This document shows, one piece after another, positions 33,830-42,413 of a DNA stretch of 64,000 bases. The notes under the pieces were generated by a model. That model was not told the origin of the DNA, ran no database searches, and saw nothing but the letters and a program-made list of their open reading frames with translations. This DNA comes from Flagellimonas amoyensis (GTDB taxonomy: Bacteria; Bacteroidota; Bacteroidia; Flavobacteriales; Flavobacteriaceae): NCBI RefSeq assembly GCF_003058265.1, contig NZ_QBUK01000012.1, positions 62,001 to 126,000 on the forward strand, written 5' to 3'. The position numbers and the translations under genes are program-made. The number at the start of each line of letters is the position of its first letter. The first letter of the stretch is position 1.

Positions 33830-36229
33830 ATGATAACCAATACAGAAATTGAAAAGCGGGGAAATCAATACCCAGACCATATAGTCGACTTTAAACAAGA
33901 AGGCGACAAGATCTATTTTACCACCCATAACGGCGTCATTCTACAGGTCACCATTTTGCGTGACAGTGTCGTTCGGTTCAGGTATGCCACGGAATATGTT
34001 TTCGAGCCCGACTTCTCCTATGCCATCAGCGATGGGGTAAACTTGGGGTACAACGAGCTCAGCGTGAAGGAAGAGATCCCGGAGTATGTCATCACCACTT
34101 CCAAGATCAAGATCTATGTCAACAAAGCGGACCTAAAGGTCCAGATCGTGGATCTGGAAGAAGTGATCCTTTGTGAGGATGAGCTTGGCTTCCATTGGGA
34201 AGAGAACTTTGATTACGGGGGCAACATCGTGAAGATGAGCAAAATATGTCATTCCGGGGAGAGTTACTACGGAATGGGGGATAAGGCCTCGCACACCAAC
34301 CTCAAAGGGAAAAGGGTGAACAATTGGGTAACCGATTCCTATGCCTATGGCAAGGACCAGGAACCCCTGTACAAGTCCATCCCTTTTTATGTAGGGCTCA
34401 AGGAGAGTGTGGCCTATGGCGTGTTTTTCGATAACTCGTTCAGTACCTATTTTGATTTTGCCAACGAAAAAAGGAATGTCACCAGTTTTTGGGCCGATGG
34501 CGGGGAAATGAACTACTACTTTTTCTACGGTCCCAAAATGGGACAGGTGGTAGAAGCCTATACCGACCTCACCGGAGTTCCCGAACTACCCCCCTTGTGG
34601 GCCTTGGGGTTCCATCAATCCAAATGGAGCTACTACCCGGAACGTAAGGTGAAAAAAATAGCCTCCACCTTCAGAAAACTGGCCATTCCCTGTGATGCCA
34701 TTTATCTGGACATCGATTACATGGAAGGGTTCAGGTGTTTTACTTGGAACAACCGCTATTTTCCCAATCCCAAGCGAATGATCGAGGAGATGGAAGAGGA
34801 AGGTTTCAAGGTCATCACCATGATCGACCCGGGAATCAAGATAGATAGGGACTATTGGGTGTACCAACAGGCCATGGACAATGGATTTTTCTGCCGCAGG
34901 GCAGATGGCCCCCATTTTAAGGGGAAAGTATGGCCGGGGGAGTGTAAGTTCCCCGATTTTACAGATCCCGAAGTCCGTGAATGGTGGGCAGGCCTCTACA
35001 AGGAAATGATCGCCGAAATGGGCGTCAGGGGCGTCTGGAACGATATGAACGAGCCGGCCGTCATGGAAGTGCCCTCAAAAACGGCCAACTTGGACGTGCG
35101 CCACGATTATGATGGACATCCCTGCAGTCACAGAAAGGCACACAATGTCTACGGAATGCAAATGGTGAGGGCCACATACGAAGGAGTGAAAAAATTCACC
35201 TTCCCGTTACGGCCCTTTGTGCTTACCCGTGCCGCTTATTCAGGTACACAACGGTATTGTGCCACGTGGACTGGGGACAATGTGGCCACTTGGGAACACC
35301 TCTGGATCGCCAATGTGCAGATGCAGCGCATGTGCATGAGCGGATATTCCTTTGTGGGATCGGATATTGGCGGGTTTGCGGAACAGCCCAATGGCGAACT
35401 TTTTGCAAGATGGATACAATTGGCCATTTTCCATCCCTTTTGCAGGGTGCATTCCAGCGGGGACCACGGCGATCAAGAGCCTTGGTCGTTCGGGGAAGAG
35501 ATCACCGATATTGTTAGGCAATTTATAGAGATGCGCTACCAGTTGTTGCCCTATCTCTATACCATGTTCTATAAATACATCAAAGATGGGATGCCCATGT
35601 TGCAATCCTTGGTGTTCTATGATCAAGAAGATTCTCAGACCCACTTCAGGACAGATGAGTTCCTTTTTGGGGAGCAGATGCTGGTCTGCCCAGTCCAAGA
35701 GCCAAATGCCCAAGGCCGGAGAATGTATTTCCCAAGGGGCAATTGGTACAACTACTGGACCGATGAGGTGGTAGCGGGAGGCATTGAAAGATGGGTGCCC
35801 GCGGAGATCCACAGGATTCCCCTTTATGTAAAGGAAGGGGCCATCATCCCCAAATATCCCGTACAGCAATATGTGGGCGAGAAAGAGATCACCGAGCTGT
35901 TCCTGGATGTCTATTACAAGGAGGGTACGGAGAATTCAATCGTGTATGAGGACCAACAGGATGGCTACGACTACAAAAAAGGACGTTTTAGCCTGCGTAG
36001 GTTCCGGTTGAGGGGCAAGGAGAACGAACTCATCATCCAGCAGTTCAAGGATGGAAACTATGTCACATCCTATGAGAATTTCAAACTGACACTTCACGGA
36101 CTTCCATTCACCATCGGAACGGTGGAAGTGGACAATGAGGAAGTGGACTTGAACGACATCAAGTTGAACGGGAACAATTCCATAGAAGTGAGCAAGGATT
36201 TCACGGAACTTCACATTATCGGAAAGTAA
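33830..36229 (+). CDS. GH31 alpha-glucosidase family protein
   Basis: 799 residues. GH31 catalytic residues are Asp405 (GVWNDMNEP, nucleophile) and Asp483 (WTGDNVATWEHL, acid). 'FHQSKWSYYPE' precedes the barrel and a distal beta-domain closes the protein. No signal peptide, so it is cytoplasmic; with glgB 96 nt upstream a role in trimming alpha-glucans of the glycogen/maltodextrin pool is likely. Exact specificity (alpha-1,4 vs 1,6) cannot be told. The 96-nt gap holds a short palindrome (ACTATA-acga-TATAGT, 33742-33757). Confidence 0.92.
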   Translation: MITNTEIEKRGNQYPDHIVDFKQEGDKIYFTTHNGVILQVTILRDSVVRFRYATEYVFEPDFSYAISDGVNLGYNELSVKEEIPEYVITTSKIKIYVNKADLKVQIVDLEEVILCEDELGFHWEENFDYGGNIVKMSKICHSGESYYGMGDKASHTNLKGKRVNNWVTDSYAYGKDQEPLYKSIPFYVGLKESVAYGVFFDNSFSTYFDFANEKRNVTSFWADGGEMNYYFFYGPKMGQVVEAYTDLTGVPELPPLWALGFHQSKWSYYPERKVKKIASTFRKLAIPCDAIYLDIDYMEGFRCFTWNNRYFPNPKRMIEEMEEEGFKVITMIDPGIKIDRDYWVYQQAMDNGFFCRRADGPHFKGKVWPGECKFPDFTDPEVREWWAGLYKEMIAEMGVRGVWNDMNEPAVMEVPSKTANLDVRHDYDGHPCSHRKAHNVYGMQMVRATYEGVKKFTFPLRPFVLTRAAYSGTQRYCATWTGDNVATWEHLWIANVQMQRMCMSGYSFVGSDIGGFAEQPNGELFARWIQLAIFHPFCRVHSSGDHGDQEPWSFGEEITDIVRQFIEMRYQLLPYLYTMFYKYIKDGMPMLQSLVFYDQEDSQTHFRTDEFLFGEQMLVCPVQEPNAQGRRMYFPRGNWYNYWTDEVVAGGIERWVPAEIHRIPLYVKEGAIIPKYPVQQYVGEKEITELFLDVYYKEGTENSIVYEDQQDGYDYKKGRFSLRRFRLRGKENELIIQQFKDGNYVTSYENFKLTLHGLPFTIGTVEVDNEEVDLNDIKLNGNNSIEVSKDFTELHIIGK

Positions 36230-36268
36230 TTTTTTGTAATTTACCTAAGACTAAACACTGATATTGTT

Positions 36269-37078
36269 ATGAAAAGATTGATTCTGACGGCCGCTGTTTT
36301 TCTGATGGTCGCTTCTTGTAAGACCAATCCATTTACAGGGAAGAGCACGTTGAACTTTTACCCCAATAGTCAAATGTTCCCCATGGCTTTTGCCCAGTAT
36401 GATGAATTCTTGGGAGAGAACAAGGTGGTCAAGGGGACCACGGATGCCCAAATGATCACCAAGGTAGGGCAGCGCATCGCCTCTGCGGCCGAACGCTGGC
36501 TGGATGCCAATGGATATCCGGGCTATCTCAAGGATTACCAATGGGAATATAACTTGGTACAGGATGAAACCGTGAACGCTTGGTGTATGCCGGGCGGAAA
36601 GATTGTATTCTACACGGGGATTTTGCCGATTACCCAAAATGAGACCGGAGTTGCCGTGGTCATGGGGCATGAGGTGGCACACGCCTTGGCCGACCATGGG
36701 GCCCAACGCATGAGTGCCGGTATGGTACAGCAGATCGGTGCCGTGGCAGGCAACGTTGCCATCCAAGATCCGGAAAAAAGGAACATGTTCAATACAGCCT
36801 ATGGGCTTGGTTCCCAAGTAGGGGTCATGTTGCCCTTTAGCCGTGGCCACGAGAGCGAGGCGGACCGCATTGGCTTGCAGATCATGGCCATTGCAGGCTA
36901 TAACCCGGACGAAGCGGCCAAACTTTGGCAACGCATGAAGGCGAATTCGGGAGGGCAGGCCCCACCTGAGTTTTTGAGCACGCACCCATCCAACGATACC
37001 AGGATCAGTAACCTGACCGCATGGGCACCCGCTGCGAAGCAGGAAGCACGAAAGTTTGGGGTGACCTCATTCAAATAA
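36269..37078 (+). CDS. M48 family metallopeptidase (lipoprotein)
   Basis: 269 residues. Signal with lipobox-like 'MVASCKTNPFTGKS', then an M48/BepA-like peptidase. Zinc motif HEVAH at residues 134-138 (MGHEVAHALADHG) and the third ligand Glu in 'SEADRIGLQ' are intact. Similar proteins (YggG/LoiP, BepA) degrade or assemble outer-membrane proteins. It is co-directional with the GH31 gene after 39 nt but is unlikely to be functionally linked. Confidence 0.92.
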   Translation: MKRLILTAAVFLMVASCKTNPFTGKSTLNFYPNSQMFPMAFAQYDEFLGENKVVKGTTDAQMITKVGQRIASAAERWLDANGYPGYLKDYQWEYNLVQDETVNAWCMPGGKIVFYTGILPITQNETGVAVVMGHEVAHALADHGAQRMSAGMVQQIGAVAGNVAIQDPEKRNMFNTAYGLGSQVGVMLPFSRGHESEADRIGLQIMAIAGYNPDEAAKLWQRMKANSGGQAPPEFLSTHPSNDTRISNLTAWAPAAKQEARKFGVTSFK

Positions 37079-37102
37079 ATTGAGATCGAACAACAACAAG
37101 CT

Positions 37103-37170
37103 ATGTCATTTCGACCTAATGGACATCTTATCCTTTGGATAACCAATGTTCACTAAGTTCGAAATGACAT
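37103..37170. repeat. Extragenic inverted repeat, relative of the 5597 element
   Basis: ATGTCATTTCGA (37103-37114) is inverted perfectly at 37159-37170. A second palindrome (TTATCC-ttt-GGATAA, 37128-37142) lies in the loop. The outer arms share the GTCAnTTCGA edge of the element at 5597-5664, but the GCAGTCGAG core is lost, so this may be a degenerate copy. Confidence 0.7.
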
Positions 37171-37189
37171 TTATTTTTCACGAAAGTTT

Positions 37190-38515
37190 ATGGAACAGGT
37201 ACTGGCATTGAAGGGAAGCAAAAAACTGTTGAATGCCTGGGCGTTTTACGATTGGGCCAACTCGGTGTACAGTTTGGTGATATCCTCCGCCGTTTTCCCA
37301 CTTTTTTATGGATTGCTGTTCCGCACCGCCGGAATAGAAAAGGTCACCATCTTCGGCGGTGAGATTGCCCGGGCGCCCTTGATCAGTTATGTTACCTCAT
37401 TGGCCTTTGTGTTCATCGCCATAGTCACACCTTTGATTTCTGGCATTGCGGACTATATGGGGAACAAGAGAATGTTCCTTAAGTTTTTTTGCTATTTGGG
37501 CGCGATTTCCTGCATCGGACTGTACTGGTTTTCCTTGGAGAACATCTTTTTTGGGTTGGTGTGCTATTTCTTCGGTCTGGTAGGGTTTTGGGTCAGTTTT
37601 GCCATCAATAACTCGTATTTGCCGGACATTGCCTACCCGGAACAGCAGGATCGCATCAGTGCGAAGGGCTTCTCTTTGGGATACATCGGGAGTGTGATAT
37701 TGCTGGTCTTCAATCTGGTCATGGTCATGAAACCGGGTCTTTTTGGAATAACAGACGGTGGTGGAGAGATTGCCGAGATAAAGGCCATGAAATATTCTTT
37801 CATTTCCGTAGGGATTTGGTGGATCGTTTTTAGCCAATATACGTTCGCCCATTTGCCCAAAGGCTACAAAAGGGAAGGGGAGCGGAAGCACATCATCCTT
37901 AATGGGTTCCGGGAACTGAAGAGCGTTTGGCATCAATTGGGCGAGAACACACGTCTGAAACGCTATTTGGGTGCTTTTTTCGTGTACAGTATGGGGGTGC
38001 AGACCATTATGCTCATCGCTACCTATTTTGGAGAGGAAGAAATCAGTTGGGGAACCGATAACGAACGTACCACAGGTCTCATTATCAGTATTTTGGTGAT
38101 ACAATTGGTGGCCATTCTTGGGGCCACGGTGACCGCCTGGGCCTCAAAGGCCTATGGGAACATCAAGACGTTGATGGTCATCAACTTGGTTTGGGTGCTC
38201 CTTTGCGTGTATGCCTACTTTTTGCAGACCCCGATGGACTTTTACATCGCTGCCGGTCTGGTAGGGATCGTTATGGGCGGCATCCAGGCACTTTCCCGCT
38301 CCACCTATTCCAAATTTTTGCCGGAGACCACGGACACCACATCCTTTTTTAGTTTTTATGATGTGGCCGAAAAAATAGGCATCATCATCGGGACCTTCCT
38401 GTATGGCATTGTGGCCCAACTTACGGGGAGCATGCGCAACAGTACCATCTTTTTGGGGCTTTTCTTTTTGGTGGGCATCCTTTTGTTGATGCGGGTCAAG
38501 AACAACAAGGAGTGA
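37190..38515 (+). CDS. MFS transporter, UMF1/Atg22-like
   Basis: 441 residues with about 11-12 membrane helices. 'NAWAFYDWANSVYSLVISSAVFPLFYG' at the N-terminus is the UMF1 (Atg22-like) signature, and 'GGIQALSRSTYSKFLPE' in the C-terminal half matches the same family. Fungal Atg22 exports vacuolar amino acids; bacterial substrates are unassigned. Length is normal. It follows the inverted repeat and seems a single-gene transcript. Confidence 0.9.
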   Translation: MEQVLALKGSKKLLNAWAFYDWANSVYSLVISSAVFPLFYGLLFRTAGIEKVTIFGGEIARAPLISYVTSLAFVFIAIVTPLISGIADYMGNKRMFLKFFCYLGAISCIGLYWFSLENIFFGLVCYFFGLVGFWVSFAINNSYLPDIAYPEQQDRISAKGFSLGYIGSVILLVFNLVMVMKPGLFGITDGGGEIAEIKAMKYSFISVGIWWIVFSQYTFAHLPKGYKREGERKHIILNGFRELKSVWHQLGENTRLKRYLGAFFVYSMGVQTIMLIATYFGEEEISWGTDNERTTGLIISILVIQLVAILGATVTAWASKAYGNIKTLMVINLVWVLLCVYAYFLQTPMDFYIAAGLVGIVMGGIQALSRSTYSKFLPETTDTTSFFSFYDVAEKIGIIIGTFLYGIVAQLTGSMRNSTIFLGLFFLVGILLLMRVKNNKE

Positions 38516-38661
38516 ACCAAAAAAGGATGCTAGAATACATTGATGATATTTCTATTTTAGTGTAAGGGCTAGTCGATTGTCATTGGCAAATGAGGTCAGC
38601 TGAATAAAAAGTATTTTTCTAGAAGTATAATTTGTGAAATCAATTTTAAATTGAAGCAATA

Positions 38662-39024
38662 ATGGATTTTAACAGATTAGTTCCTAATGTCTACTATCAA
38701 AATATTAATGACGGTCTTAAGCTTTTTGTGGATTGTCTTGGATTTAGAATCGGACATGAGGAATTGGCGTCAAAAGAACCATTTTGTGTAATTGAAAATG
38801 ACGAGTTCCATCTACTGCTTTTCGAACACAAAGAATTGGCCAAGGAGCATCAACCCGAGTTTAGGCTTGTGACAAAAAATATTGAAGAAGTCTTTGATAA
38901 AATCAGCTCATCATATCCAGAATATTTACATCCCAATCTCAACAAAATTACACTTCGGCCTTGGGGAGCTAAAGAATTTGCGTTGAGGGATGGACAAGTA
39001 TGTCTTATCATTCAGCAATGGTGA
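38662..39024 (+). CDS. VOC/glyoxalase-fold small protein
   Basis: 120 residues. A paired betaalphabetabetabeta pattern: 'VPNVYYQNINDGLKLFVDCLGFRIG' and 'LLLFEHKEL' / 'LRPWGAKEFALRDGQVCLIIQQW' fits vicinal-oxygen-chelate proteins (bleomycin-resistance / glyoxalase-like). Metal ligands are not obvious. The DNA is visibly richer in AT than the genes around it, with 146 bp and 211 bp of AT-rich spacer on each side, so it may be acquired. Substrate unknown. Confidence 0.72.
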   Translation: MDFNRLVPNVYYQNINDGLKLFVDCLGFRIGHEELASKEPFCVIENDEFHLLLFEHKELAKEHQPEFRLVTKNIEEVFDKISSSYPEYLHPNLNKITLRPWGAKEFALRDGQVCLIIQQW

Positions 39025-39176
39025 ATCCTTAAAAGGAACCAGCTAACAAATGCCATGAATTTATAGTTCTTGAAGGTTGTACAATTAAATTTAGGGGGTT
39101 CTGTGGGACAAGGTTCTAGATATTCAAATATCTACTTTTAGCGCTTGACCCTTCCAAAATCTCAAACCAACAACAT

Positions 39177-39208
39177 AAAAAATGCCCCGGAGATCCAGGG
39201 CATTTTTT
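39177..39208. terminator. Bidirectional intrinsic terminator
   Basis: AAAAAATGCCC (39177-39187) and GGGCATTTTTT (39198-39208) are perfect inverted arms with a 10-nt loop, flanked by A and T runs. It ends the VOC transcript or the minus-strand sigma operon, or both. Confidence 0.85.
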
Positions 39209-39235
39209 CGTTTTTTGATTGGTGGTAAACTCCTG

Positions 39236-39961
39236 TTATCCTCTGGAAATATCCCCGGAGCCTGATGATTTTGAATTGATTTTTTTAGGATTTCCACGGT
39301 AATGGATGTCTCCCGATCCCGAAACCTTGGCATCTATGGACTGGTTGGCCGTTACCCTGATGTCCGCTGATCCGGAAACGGTGGCTTTCACAAATTCCGC
39401 TTCCAGTTCGTAGGCTTTGATGTCTCCCGATCCGGATACCATGACATCGAAATCCGTGGTCCGTCCGGAAAGGTTGATGTCACCCGAACCAGAGAGGGAG
39501 GCCTCCACTTCTTTGGCCTCCACAGCTAAGGTGATGTCACCAGACCCGGCAATCCTTGTGCTGAACCTGTCGGATTCGATAGTGGTCCTGCCCACGATGT
39601 CGCCAGACCCTGACAAGCTCACAGAGCTGATGGATTCTACGGGAACAGTGATCAGGATTCCCGAGTTCCAATTGGAAGGTTTCAGTTCCATCCCTTTCTC
39701 GGTCTTGATGACCAAAACGCCGTCCTTGACCTCGGTTATGATGTGCTCCAAAAGGTTGGATTCTCCTCTTAGGGTGATTTCCCCTTCGTTGCCCGCCACT
39801 AGGTCCACATCGAACCAACCTGCAAGTGACACTCCGTCATAGTCCCCAACGGAACGTTCGGTGGTGACCACATTGCCGTCTCCTTTTACTCTACGTCCCC
39901 ATTGGGCGTTGGTGATGGCCACGGTGGTCAATGCTAGTGCGAGTGTGATGATTTTTTTCAT
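39236..39961 (-). CDS. Exported head-GIN domain (DUF2807) repeat protein
   Basis: 241 residues. Signal peptide (IITLALALTTVAITNAQ), then a DUF2807 domain: from about residue 110 it is built from ~20-residue repeats each carrying SGSGDI or a close variant (at least six copies). This periodicity indicates a right-handed beta-solenoid. It is the last gene of a sigma / membrane-like / DUF4097-like / DUF2807 operon. Extracellular or periplasmic localisation is likely; ligand unknown. Starts 36 nt downstream of the previous stop. Confidence 0.88.
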   Translation of the reverse strand: MKKIITLALALTTVAITNAQWGRRVKGDGNVVTTERSVGDYDGVSLAGWFDVDLVAGNEGEITLRGESNLLEHIITEVKDGVLVIKTEKGMELKPSNWNSGILITVPVESISSVSLSGSGDIVGRTTIESDRFSTRIAGSGDITLAVEAKEVEASLSGSGDINLSGRTTDFDVMVSGSGDIKAYELEAEFVKATVSGSADIRVTANQSIDAKVSGSGDIHYRGNPKKINSKSSGSGDISRG

Positions 39962-39996
39962 GATTTTTCGTTTAAATGGTTTTTTGATATGATGTT

Positions 39997-41097
39997 TTAG
40001 TTTTGATAGAATGTGATGCCGCCATAATCGCTGGTAATACTCACCGTGTTGCCGGAGTTTTCCCGTCCGTAGTATCCTTTGTAATACTTCTCGCTTGATT
40101 TTTCCTTGCTGATGTTGATCTCAAAATCATCCTTTCCGCTCACGCCGGCATATTCAGTGATGATCTCAAAGTCAAAATAATACTGCGGGTGGTAGCCAAT
40201 TTTGATGCCGGTATAATCTGTCCGTATTTGGATGTTGCCCGCATCCGGTGCCATTTGGTCGATCTTCAAGGAACCATAGTCCCCGGAGATGCCCACATTG
40301 CCATGAACGGTGCCCAGTTTTATCCCGATGTAATCCCCATTGCCGTTCACGTTCTTGATGTTTTTGGCCTCAAGGGAACCATAGTCGCAGGAATACTCCA
40401 AGTTTTCCATCTCATCGATGACAGCATTGGTATAATCGGCCTTTATGGTAAGGTTGCCTGCTTTTCCGATGGTGAACCCGGAATAATCGGCCACGATCTC
40501 GGCACTGTTGATATAATCAAAGGTGGACCGTGAGGTGTAATCGAAACGGAGTTCATTGTTGCGACCGCGTAGCTCGCCCACATCTATTTTTCCATAGTCA
40601 CACTTGATCTTGGCATGGCCATCAATGCGGTCCAGGAAAATACTGCCATAGTCGTTGCTCAGGCTCACATTGTTCTTCACGGGCAGTTTGATGGTGTAGT
40701 TCACCTGTACGCTGACGCTGTTGCGCTTGCCCCAGCTCCATCCCCAGCTGTTGTTCCTGTCGCCAAAGAGGGTCCTGGCGGAGACCATACTGGAACTGTT
40801 CTCAAAATCCACGTTGATCTCGTCCAATCGTTCCCGCACACGGTCTTCATTGTTGCCATTGGTCTTGATCTGGACCTCTATCACCACCCGGTTTTCGTTC
40901 CATGAGGTAATGTTGAGGTTGCCATAACTGTTGTCCACCTTGAAAAGTGCATCGGCATTTACATTGAACTCCTTTTTAATGGTCTTTTCCTTGGTGTACC
41001 TGCCGTTCAGGTTGTCATTGCCCACATCGGCGCTTATGGCCAGGGGAATCAAAGCCAAGGTGAAAAGAATCTTTTTAAATGGTAAAGCTTTCATCAT
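39997..41097 (-). CDS. Exported repeat protein, DUF4097-like beta-solenoid
   Basis: 366 residues with a signal (ILFTLALIPLAISA). The body contains ~19-22-residue repeats centred on D-Y-G/T/S ('KCDYGKIDVG', 'FDYTSRST', 'VADYSGFTIG', 'KADYTNAVID', 'CDYGSLEA', 'SGDYGSLKID', 'RTDYTGIKI', 'TSDYGGITFY'), resembling the putative adhesin DUF4097. Pattern and neighbour suggest a solenoid related in architecture, but not by sequence core, to the DUF2807 protein downstream. Its start overlaps the previous gene by 23 nt. Confidence 0.8.
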   Translation of the reverse strand: MMKALPFKKILFTLALIPLAISADVGNDNLNGRYTKEKTIKKEFNVNADALFKVDNSYGNLNITSWNENRVVIEVQIKTNGNNEDRVRERLDEINVDFENSSSMVSARTLFGDRNNSWGWSWGKRNSVSVQVNYTIKLPVKNNVSLSNDYGSIFLDRIDGHAKIKCDYGKIDVGELRGRNNELRFDYTSRSTFDYINSAEIVADYSGFTIGKAGNLTIKADYTNAVIDEMENLEYSCDYGSLEAKNIKNVNGNGDYIGIKLGTVHGNVGISGDYGSLKIDQMAPDAGNIQIRTDYTGIKIGYHPQYYFDFEIITEYAGVSGKDDFEINISKEKSSEKYYKGYYGRENSGNTVSITSDYGGITFYQN

Positions 41098-41635
41098 TTT
41101 GTGATTTTAAATTCTTGATATCTTCTATTTGGCTCAAAACTTCTCTTAAAAGGTCAATGCGGGTCTGGAAATTGATGATCATGGCGTTCATGATGATCTT
41201 GCTGTCCCCACCGTTGACCAAATCCTGTTCCAGCCCCCGGTAATCTTTTTGCAACCGTTGTAACTGGGACAAAGTGTCATCGACCAACTTTGCCGTCTCG
41301 GGCGATTTCTCGTCCTTCAATTGCTGCACCTGTTGCTCAATGAGGTTGGCAAAGTAAAACTCCGTCTGGCCTACCTCGGGAGCGATCTCTACCACTTGTT
41401 GTTTGATGCTGGGCGTAGGCCCGAATGCCTGATATCCCAATACGGCCACCAATGCCACGGAGGCGGCGATGGAGAGGGGCTTCCACCATGAAGTTTTCTT
41501 CCTGTGGATGGAAACCGTGCCCTGGGCCTGGTTCAGTTTTTCCAAAAACCGTTCTTGATGCCCACCTTGTGGCTCCTCGATATCAAACGCTCCTTGGAGC
41601 CGCTCAAACAAATTATCTAAACTATCCTTGCTCAT
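41075..41635 (-). CDS. Membrane-anchored protein next to ECF sigma factor (probable anti-sigma)
   Basis: 186 residues. An N-terminal cytoplasmic part of ~65 residues (LDNLFERLQGAFDIEEPQGGHQ), one membrane helix (PLSIAASVALVAVLGYQAF), and a periplasmic coiled-coil-like region (EIAPEVGQTEFYFANLIEQQV). No zinc anti-sigma motif. It is 3 nt after the sigma stop and overlaps the next gene by 23 nt, which together with the single-pass topology makes an anti-sigma role likely (inference). Confidence 0.75.
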   Translation of the reverse strand: MSKDSLDNLFERLQGAFDIEEPQGGHQERFLEKLNQAQGTVSIHRKKTSWWKPLSIAASVALVAVLGYQAFGPTPSIKQQVVEIAPEVGQTEFYFANLIEQQVQQLKDEKSPETAKLVDDTLSQLQRLQKDYRGLEQDLVNGGDSKIIMNAMIINFQTRIDLLREVLSQIEDIKNLKSQNDESFTI

Positions 41636-41638
41636 CTT

Positions 41639-42196
41639 CTACATGTTTACGGTCAACTTACTTCTCAGGCTTTCCTTGGCCCTCGAGATCATGGTCCTAC
41701 AATTAGCATAGCTAATGTTCATTATTTCACTGATTTCTTCGTAATCGTACCCTTCAATTAGATGTAAGGTCAAAGAAACTCTGTAATTGTCTTTCAAACT
41801 TTTCATGGTTTCCATCACTTTTTGAGCCTTCAGTTCAGTATAACCATTCTGGTCTGAAGCAACTCCATCATTATCTTCGACCTTGTACATGATATCATCC
41901 AAATCCGCAGTCCTGTTTTTTTGCTGCTTTTTGTACTGATAGATGCTGTTGTTGATCACGATCCGTTTCAGCCATGCCCCAAAGGTGACGTCTCCTTTGA
42001 AAGTATGCATCTTGGTGAATGCGCTCAGGAACGATTCCTGCATCACATCCTCTGCCTCGGCGGGATCTTTTACAATCCTATAGGCAGTGTTGTACATGGC
42101 CTTATAATAGCGATTGTAGATCTCCATTTGTGCACTTTGTTTTCCCTGCATGCACGATTGGAGCAGTGCATCAATATGTTCATTTTGGTGGCTCAA
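41639..42196 (-). CDS. RNA polymerase ECF sigma factor
   Basis: 185 residues. Region 2: 'DPAEAEDVMQESFLSAFTKM' and 'FGAWLKRIVINNSIYQYKK'. Region 4: 'EGYDYEEISEIMNISYANCRTMISRAKESLR' helix-turn-helix. First gene of a four-gene operon with the likely anti-sigma and two exported repeat proteins, so it probably controls their expression, perhaps its own. The upstream 217 bp (to lon) contain no gene. Confidence 0.92.
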   Translation of the reverse strand: MSHQNEHIDALLQSCMQGKQSAQMEIYNRYYKAMYNTAYRIVKDPAEAEDVMQESFLSAFTKMHTFKGDVTFGAWLKRIVINNSIYQYKKQQKNRTADLDDIMYKVEDNDGVASDQNGYTELKAQKVMETMKSLKDNYRVSLTLHLIEGYDYEEISEIMNISYANCRTMISRAKESLRSKLTVNM

Positions 42197-42413
42197 AAAA
42201 TGAATGGTTTGTCTTATAGATTAGGGAATTTACCAATTGTTACACTTTTTTCTTAAAATTTATTTTTCAATGGCACAGGAATTGCCCTTTAGGAGAGAAC
42301 GGCAAGTTATATGATTTTCATAAGTGTTGATTATGAGAGTGTTGAGGTGGTTTGTCGAAAGAATTTAAAAGTGTTTTTTTTGTCGCTTATGACAAAATGA
42401 CCGAAAAGAGGAA

